This document shows positions 59,275 to 64,000 of a DNA stretch of 64,000 bases, one piece after another. Within the stretch, counting starts at the first letter, position 1. Each line of letters begins with the position of its first letter. Source of the DNA: an uncultured Pontibacter sp. (GTDB lineage Bacteria; Bacteroidota; Bacteroidia; Cytophagales; Hymenobacteraceae); contig NZ_CANMNI010000003.1 of NCBI RefSeq assembly GCF_947499215.1, forward strand, positions 868,001-932,000, written 5' to 3'. The notes below the pieces were generated by a model. It made no database searches. It saw only the letters and a program-made list of their open reading frames with translations, and had not been told where the DNA came from. Both the position numbers and the translations under genes were made by a program.

Positions 59275-60270
59275 ATGAAGAAACTACTCCTGCGACAAAG
59301 CGAGAATGTACGACTGCAATTGCTGGTCCTGCTGGTAGGCATAGTACTTCTTCTCACCAAGTTTCTGGCTTTTTACCTGACCAATTCTAACGCGATTCTC
59401 ACAGACGCACTGGAGTCGATCATCAATGTGGTGGCCGGTGGTTTTTCTCTGTACAGTCTGATTTTGTCAGCACGGCCTAAAGATTTGAACCACCCGTACG
59501 GTCATGGCAAAATTGAATTTGTGGCAGCCACACTCGAAGGCTCCCTGATACTGGTGGCCGGTGGCGCCATTATTCTTAAGTCAATTTACAACCTGTTTGT
59601 GCCGCAGGAGCTATACCGGTTAGATGCAGGTATATATCTTATCGCTATTTCAGGGCTCATCAATTACATAGTAGGATATGTGACAGAGCGTCGCGGTAAC
59701 CAGTCTAATTCGCTGGTACTGGTAGCAGGAGGGAAGCACCTCAAAACGGACGCCTACTCCACGGCTGGCATTATGGTCGGACTGCTCCTGCTATACCTGA
59801 CGGGTGAGGTATGGTTGGATAGTGCCGTTGCCATTCTATTCGGTGCTTTCATTTGCTATACCGGTTACCGTATACTGCGGGCTTCACTGGCCGGCATTAT
59901 GGATGAGGCTGACTATGAGTTGCTGCAGCGAATTGTAAGGGTGCTAAATGAGAACCGCCGCGAAAACTGGATTGACATACACAATTTGCGTGTCATCAAG
60001 TATGGCAACACCCTGCATATTGATTGTCACCTGACAGTGCCGTGGTATTTGTCGGTACTGGAGGCACATGACGAAGTAGAGGCGGTGGGTAGGCTTATCA
60101 GAGAGCGTATTGACCCCGACATAGAGCTGTTTATTCATACAGACCCCTGTGTAGCGGTGTCCTGTTCCGTGTGTACCAAGTCAGTTTGTGAGGTGCGTCA
60201 ACAGCCTTTGCTGAAACGTGTTGAATGGGACCTCGACAAAGTGATTGCCGATAAGAAACACGAGGTTTAA
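59275..60270 (+). CDS. Cation diffusion facilitator family transporter
   Basis: 331 aa, six membrane helices (1-210) and a C-terminal cytoplasmic domain. Metal-site features: NSNAILTDALESI in TM2 and KHLKTDAYSTAG in TM5; HPYGHGKIEF between TM2 and TM3 is typical. The tail carries a Cys cluster, DPCVAVSCSVCTKSVCEV. CDF proteins export Zn, Fe, Mn or Co by proton antiport; the metal cannot be told. No metal-responsive regulator is next to it. Confidence 0.9.
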   Translation: MKKLLLRQSENVRLQLLVLLVGIVLLLTKFLAFYLTNSNAILTDALESIINVVAGGFSLYSLILSARPKDLNHPYGHGKIEFVAATLEGSLILVAGGAIILKSIYNLFVPQELYRLDAGIYLIAISGLINYIVGYVTERRGNQSNSLVLVAGGKHLKTDAYSTAGIMVGLLLLYLTGEVWLDSAVAILFGAFICYTGYRILRASLAGIMDEADYELLQRIVRVLNENRRENWIDIHNLRVIKYGNTLHIDCHLTVPWYLSVLEAHDEVEAVGRLIRERIDPDIELFIHTDPCVAVSCSVCTKSVCEVRQQPLLKRVEWDLDKVIADKKHEV

Positions 60271-60391
60271 ATTGCTTGGAACAACATGGTCCGGCATTAA
60301 TTAAGAAATTTAGTGTATACGCATAATTTTTGTCTGAAATTCTATACCTAATTAAGCTTTTTAGCGTAGCCAAAGTATAGGCTTGCGGCGA

Positions 60392-61072
60392 ATGAATCGA
60401 AATTATACATACCTTTTTTTACCTTTCTTAATGCTGCTTTGGATGTGTACCGAATCCGGGGGAGAGCAGCGTACCCACCTCGAGGAAAGTTCATATGCTT
60501 ACGGCAACAGTGCAGATACTACTGGTTTAGTTAAAGCGACTTTTGCTGGCGGTTGTTTTTGGTGCACAGAGGCTTATTTCAGGCGTCTGCGAGGGGTGGA
60601 CCGCGTGGAGTCAGGTTATACTGGAGGGAAGGAGGAGCAGCCTACCTATGAGCAGGTGAGCAATGGCCGAACCGGACATGCGGAGGCTGTCAGAATCTGG
60701 TACGACCCTAAAACTATTACTTACAGAGAACTACTGGAGGTGTTTTTTGCCACCCATGACCCAACGACCCTTAACAGGCAGGGGCCTGATGTCGGTAAGC
60801 AGTACCGGTCCGCAGTTTACTACCACGATGAAGAGCAGCAACGGCAGGCTAGGGGCTACATGCGCGCATTAGAGGATGCCGGTACCTTCCGAAACAGGAT
60901 CGTGACGGAGCTGGAGCCAGCCGGAAAGTTCTGGGTGGCTGAGGACTATCACCAAGACTACTACCGAAAAAATCCCGATGATCCCTATGTCGTATCCGTA
61001 ACACACCCCAAGGTGCTTAAATTTGAAGCTGCCTTTCGGAATAAGCTGAAAAAGAACTATCTGCGTGACTAG
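60392..61072 (+). CDS. msrA: Peptide methionine sulfoxide reductase A, exported
   Basis: 226 aa from ATG 60392; a TTG at 60383 also opens the frame. Catalytic FAGGCFWCTEAYF, then ESGYTGG, NGRTGHAEAVRIWYD, HDPTTLNRQGPDVGKQYRS and the C-terminal EDYHQDYY. Reduces Met-S-sulfoxide in proteins. The N-terminus MNRNYTYLFLPFLMLLWMC is hydrophobic, with a Cys19 that could be lipidated, though the lipobox is poor, so it is predicted to act outside the cytoplasm. No MsrB or thioredoxin gene adjoins it. Confidence 0.92.
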   Translation: MNRNYTYLFLPFLMLLWMCTESGGEQRTHLEESSYAYGNSADTTGLVKATFAGGCFWCTEAYFRRLRGVDRVESGYTGGKEEQPTYEQVSNGRTGHAEAVRIWYDPKTITYRELLEVFFATHDPTTLNRQGPDVGKQYRSAVYYHDEEQQRQARGYMRALEDAGTFRNRIVTELEPAGKFWVAEDYHQDYYRKNPDDPYVVSVTHPKVLKFEAAFRNKLKKNYLRD

Positions 61073-61171
61073 TTCATCCCTATTATTAAATTCCAAGTTC
61101 TGTATTATATCAAAATGCTTTTGTAATGCGTAAGTAGGACAATTGCATTTTGAACCTAATAATTACAAACT

Positions 61172-61606
61172 ATGGATTTTATACTCAACTTACTTGTAAG
61201 TGCCGGTGTCATTGTACTTCTAGCTTATGCCTTGCCTCAAGTTCATGTCAAGAGTTTCCTGACGGCGCTATGGGTAGCCTTTTTGATCGGGCTTTTGAAC
61301 GCGACAATTGGCTGGATCATCAGGGGAATATTGAATCTGGTGTCTTTTTTCCTGCTCGAAGCCATTATTGGCTTGATTGTTACGACGCTAATGATCAAGC
61401 TTGTCGACAAGCTGGTTAAGAATTTTAAAGTTGATGGCTGGTGGCCGGCTCTGGTTATTGCGATTGCCACATCCATCGCTTTAGCTTTGGTTGGCTGGGC
61501 ACGCGGTGGTGATGAGGAGTACTCTATGTTAGAGACAAAGCCAAATATGGAACAGCTGTACACAAAGCAGGAGACTTCTTCAACTGAGACGATTGCAATA
61601 TTTTAA
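61172..61606 (+). CDS. Phage-holin-family (DUF4 TM superfamily IV) membrane protein
   Basis: 144 aa, four hydrophobic segments: FILNLLVSAGVIVLLAYALP, FLTALWVAFLIGLLNATIGW, FFLLEAIIGLIVTTLMI and ALVIAIATSIALALVG, with a polar C-terminus. This is the PF04020-type small membrane protein often called holin superfamily IV; it is chromosomal and not phage-linked here. Function unknown. Ends with a terminator at 61631. Confidence 0.8.
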   Translation: MDFILNLLVSAGVIVLLAYALPQVHVKSFLTALWVAFLIGLLNATIGWIIRGILNLVSFFLLEAIIGLIVTTLMIKLVDKLVKNFKVDGWWPALVIAIATSIALALVGWARGGDEEYSMLETKPNMEQLYTKQETSSTETIAIF

Positions 61607-61630
61607 ATGCTTAAAGCATTCCTATAATAG

Positions 61631-61667
61631 AAAAAGCCGGTGCCTTTAGTTCAAGTACCGGCTTTTT
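61631..61667. terminator. Intrinsic terminator
   Basis: AAAAAGCCGGT (61631-61641) pairs with ACCGGCTTTTT (61657-61667), loop of 15, with A and T runs at both ends. It serves the holin-like gene on the plus strand and DUF779 on the minus strand. Confidence 0.85.
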
Positions 61668-61699
61668 CTGTTTCGTACAAATACTGAATTGGCTCTACC

Positions 61700-62062
61700 T
61701 TAGAGGACAGGAAGTTTTTTTAATTCCTCATCCGTGAAGATCCTTGACCGAATATGAAACCGAATTCCGAGCGGTATTTCCAGTGAGAAGCTAGAGCCTC
61801 TGCCCGGTACTACATCTAGCGTTAGCTGCGTGTGCTTCCAGTATTCAAACTGGTCCCGGTTCATATAGAAGTTACAGCCATGTACCTCCCCAAGCAATAC
61901 ATCGTTGTCTCCAACTTTAAACTCGCCCGCTTCAAAACACATAGGCTGGGAGCCGTCGCAGCAACCTCCGCTTTGGTGAAACATTAAAGGGCCATGCCGC
62001 TCTCGCAACTGGTCTATCACCTTTTTAGCCTCCTCGGTTATTTCTACACGTTTTATTTCCAT
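61700..62062 (-). CDS. DUF779 domain protein
   Basis: 120 aa from ATG 62062 (MEIKRVEITEEAKKVID); the longer frame to 62119 runs through a terminator hairpin. Conserved HQSGGCCDGSQPMCF and VHGCNFYMNRDQFEYWKHTQL are diagnostic of DUF779. It commonly sits with acetaldehyde-type dehydrogenases, as here; the Cys-rich motif suggests a metal or redox role, not proved. Confidence 0.88.
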   Translation of the reverse strand: MEIKRVEITEEAKKVIDQLRERHGPLMFHQSGGCCDGSQPMCFEAGEFKVGDNDVLLGEVHGCNFYMNRDQFEYWKHTQLTLDVVPGRGSSFSLEIPLGIRFHIRSRIFTDEELKKLPVL

Positions 62063-62071
62063 AACGTTTTT

Positions 62072-62108
62072 AAAAAAGAATCCCTGCTCAGGATATAAGC
62101 AGGGATTC
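62072..62108 (-). terminator. Terminator between aldehyde dehydrogenase and DUF779
   Basis: On the minus strand, GAATCCCTGC and GCAGGGATTC (62078-62087 with 62099-62108, 10 bp) are followed by six Ts (62072-62077). It lies between two genes that read in the same direction, so DUF779 must rely on partial read-through or its own promoter. Confidence 0.75.
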
Positions 62109-62127
62109 AAATTTGTCATTTCAACAA

Positions 62128-63660
62128 TTAAAAGAAGCCAAGCTTATTCTTGTCGTACGAGATGAGCATGTTCTTGGTCTGGCGGTAATGGTTGAGCATC
62201 ATTTTATGCGTCTCACGTCCAAAACCAGACTTTTTGTATCCACCGAATGGAGCATGCGCCGGATAGGCATGATAGCAGTTCACCCAAACACGGCCCGCCT
62301 GAATGGCACGAGGGATTTGGTAAATCTCATGTGCATCGCGTGTCCATAGTCCAGCTCCTAAGCCATAAAGCGTGTCGTTGGCGATGGAGATCGCTTCTTC
62401 CGCATCTTTAAAAGTCGCAACAGACACAACAGGGCCGAAAATCTCTTCTTGGAACACCCGCATTTTGTTGTTGCCTTTGAAGATGGTAGGCTCGATGTAA
62501 TAGCCACTCTCAAGGCCATTGTTCAATTTAGCAATACCACCTCCACAAAGCACTTCTGCGCCTTCTTGCTTGCCGATGTCCATGTATGACAGAATCTTCT
62601 CAAACTGGTCATTGGAAGCTTGTGCTCCCATAGTAGTGTCTTCGGCGAGCGGATGACCCACTTTAATTGACTTGGTCCGGGCTACAACACGCTCCATAAA
62701 GCGGTCATAAATGCTCTCATGCACGATTAAACGTGATGGACAGGTACAGATTTCGCCTTGATTCAAAGCAAACATCACAGCCCCTTCCACACACTTGTCA
62801 AAAAACTCGTCGTCGGCGTCGGCTATGCTTGGCATAAAAATGTTCGGTGATTTGCCTCCCAGTTCCATCGTCACTGGAATCAGGTTTTCGGAGGCGTACT
62901 GCATGATGAGACGACCTGTAGTCGTTTCGCCGGTAAAGGCAACTTTGGCTACGCGAGGGGAGGTGGCCAGCGGTTTTCCCGCCTCGGGACCAAAACCTGT
63001 TACCACGTTCAACACCCCCGGCGGCAGCAAGTCTTGAATCAGCTCCATCAGTACCATGATGCTGGTCGGTGTCTGTTCTGCGGGTTTTAGCACAACGGTA
63101 CAGCCAGCCGCTAGGGCAGGGGCCATTTTCCAAGTTGCCATCAGCAGTGGGAAGTTCCAAGGTATAATCTGGCCCACGACACCGAGTGGCTCCTGCAGGT
63201 TGATGCTGATCGTTGTCTCGTCGAGTTCTGACATGGTGCTCTCGTCGGCACGAATAACACCTGCAAAGTAACGGAAGTGGTCAATGGCCAATGGAAGGTC
63301 GGCGGCGCGAGTCTCACGTATGGCCTTGCCGTTGTCCACTGTTTCCACCCGTGCCAACATCTCTAGGTTTTTCTCCATGCGGTCAGCTATAGCCAGCAGG
63401 ATATTACTTCGTTTTGTGGCCGAGGTCTTAGACCATGACTGGAAAGCCTTGTGTGCGGCATCCAAAGCGCGGTCAATGTCTTCTTTGGTGCCTCGGGCGG
63501 CCTTCGTAAAAGATTTGCCATCAATGGGAGAGATGTTGTCAAAATATTCTCCGTTGGCAGGAGAGACCCAATCCCCACCAATAAAATGCTCATATTTTTC
63601 TTTGAATTTAGGGCGCTCCAGCACGTTTTGCGCTTCGGCTGTCATATCTAAAGTTGCCAT
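62128..63660 (-). CDS. NAD-dependent aldehyde dehydrogenase, ExaC/acetaldehyde type
   Basis: 510 aa. Oxidises aldehydes to acids with NAD(P). Motifs: [49 protein letters not shown] with the catalytic Glu, and [11 protein letters not shown] with the catalytic Cys (ICT). The tail [25 protein letters not shown] is typical of the AcoD/ExaC group. An AraC-type gene is divergent 123 nt away, and DUF779 follows, an arrangement known from ethanol/acetaldehyde metabolism. Confidence 0.93.
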   Translation of the reverse strand: MATLDMTAEAQNVLERPKFKEKYEHFIGGDWVSPANGEYFDNISPIDGKSFTKAARGTKEDIDRALDAAHKAFQSWSKTSATKRSNILLAIADRMEKNLEMLARVETVDNGKAIRETRAADLPLAIDHFRYFAGVIRADESTMSELDETTISINLQEPLGVVGQIIPWNFPLLMATWKMAPALAAGCTVVLKPAEQTPTSIMVLMELIQDLLPPGVLNVVTGFGPEAGKPLATSPRVAKVAFTGETTTGRLIMQYASENLIPVTMELGGKSPNIFMPSIADADDEFFDKCVEGAVMFALNQGEICTCPSRLIVHESIYDRFMERVVARTKSIKVGHPLAEDTTMGAQASNDQFEKILSYMDIGKQEGAEVLCGGGIAKLNNGLESGYYIEPTIFKGNNKMRVFQEEIFGPVVSVATFKDAEEAISIANDTLYGLGAGLWTRDAHEIYQIPRAIQAGRVWVNCYHAYPAHAPFGGYKKSGFGRETHKMMLNHYRQTKNMLISYDKNKLGFF

Positions 63661-63782
63661 AGAATATAGGTTTTGGTTTCATGGCTAATCTCCTGACTAA
63701 TATTGTTTTAAACTAAACTTATTGTCTCAAAAAATGTATCTTTAATATCAGAATAAGACAGCGTATTATCCGTTGAAATTAT

Positions 63783-64000
63783 ATGCCGGGAAAATATCAA
63801 TTGCAACAACTGCCTGTACTGGAAGAAAAGTCACTCATGACACTGGTAGAGAACCGTTCAGCCTACACGCTGGAGCACTGCGAGCTGAACGTTTTTGAAA
63901 CGCACCGGTCAGCTGAGAAGGTAAGCTTGGTATTCAATGATCTGGTGCTTACAAGTATGCTTCGCGGCAAAAAGGTGATGCACCTCTTCGGTAAAAAGGG
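63783..64000 (+). CDS. AraC-type regulator, N-terminal part (cut by window end)
   Basis: 72 codons of an open frame that runs off the window: MPGKYQLQQLPVLEEKSLM, YTLEHCELNVFETHRSAEKVSLVF and MLRGKKVMHLFGK. This matches the N-terminal effector region of AraC-family regulators that neighbour this aldehyde dehydrogenase type. The DNA-binding part is outside the window. Divergent from the dehydrogenase gene, which it probably controls. Confidence 0.7.
   Translation, partial: MPGKYQLQQLPVLEEKSLMTLVENRSAYTLEHCELNVFETHRSAEKVSLVFNDLVLTSMLRGKKVMHLFGKK

Noticed and set aside
61172..61606. Prophage (holin-like protein)
   Set aside because: The protein is a common chromosomal small membrane protein and no other phage gene is near.
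1..64000. rRNA, tRNA, CRISPR arrays, insertion sequences, replication origin
   Set aside because: Looked for on both strands by eye; none recognised. Small tRNA genes could be missed without a covariance search.

Overview
The window looks like chromosomal DNA of a Bacteroidota bacterium, most likely Cytophagales/Hymenobacteraceae (Pontibacter- or Rufibacter-like). The signs are a textbook Bacteroidota promoter (TTTG, 19 nt, TANNTTTG) before the trp genes, little evidence of Shine-Dalgarno sites, ribosome-mediated attenuators before trp and his genes, a Bacteroides-type arginine operon with an N-acylornithine carbamoyltransferase, several families of intergenic inverted repeats, and a GC content near 50 percent. 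The genus is inference; no rRNA or tRNA gene was seen.

Layout. 1-570: a minus-strand STAS-like protein. 800-8797: complete trp operon (promoter, leader peptide with three Trp codons, terminator/antiterminator, trpE-G-D-C-F-B-A) ending in a DAHP synthase gene. 9160-11208: secreted S9 peptidase. 11307-14218: his attenuator with a His-rich leader peptide, then hisH-A-F-IE only. 14275-16440: lipoprotein, haloalkane-dehalogenase-like hydrolase and TetR regulator with palindromic operators. 16504-16947: decayed gene. 17081-28256: ion and pH homeostasis block (ClC with CBS domains, PrpE-like phosphatase, Mrp A-G antiporter, universal stress protein, and an NhaA homologue lacking the Asp-Asp pair). 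28477-31554: symporter, acetyltransferase and amino-acid racemase. 31555-37063: accessory region of plus-strand orphan genes, four of them preceded by a shared TAGCCnAGTCGTT-like element, plus an S41 protease, an NTF2-like protein and a decayed lipoprotein gene. 37194-39727: acetolactate decarboxylase lipoprotein, retropepsin/PDZ protein and a small membrane protein. 39817-49086: arginine operon (candidate operator, Arg-containing small ORF, GNAT, argG-C-D-F-B-E-H). 50041-54210: four-gene amidoligase cassette (C39-like peptidase, RLAN-RimK ATP-grasp, GCS2 ligase, N-formylglutamate amidohydrolase-like). 54369-64000: Pmp3 lipoprotein, DnaJ-like chaperone, TruC-like pseudouridine synthase, two more STAS-like proteins, degenerate GIY-YIG protein, CDF transporter, MsrA, holin-like membrane protein, and a DUF779/aldehyde dehydrogenase/AraC locus.

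How the genes work together. Three amino-acid pathways (Trp, His, Arg) carry recognisable or candidate leader control; putting DAHP synthase in the trp transcript couples shikimate entry to Trp supply. The Mrp/NhaA-like/ClC/Usp block points to sodium, pH and chloride stress. The amidoligase cassette is the best candidate for an uncharacterised biosynthetic system, joining two amide-bond-forming ligases with two amide-cleaving hydrolases. Across the window the word GGTATA/TATACC is strongly over-represented, often as an in-frame Gly-Ile or Ile-Pro with the Ile codon ATA.
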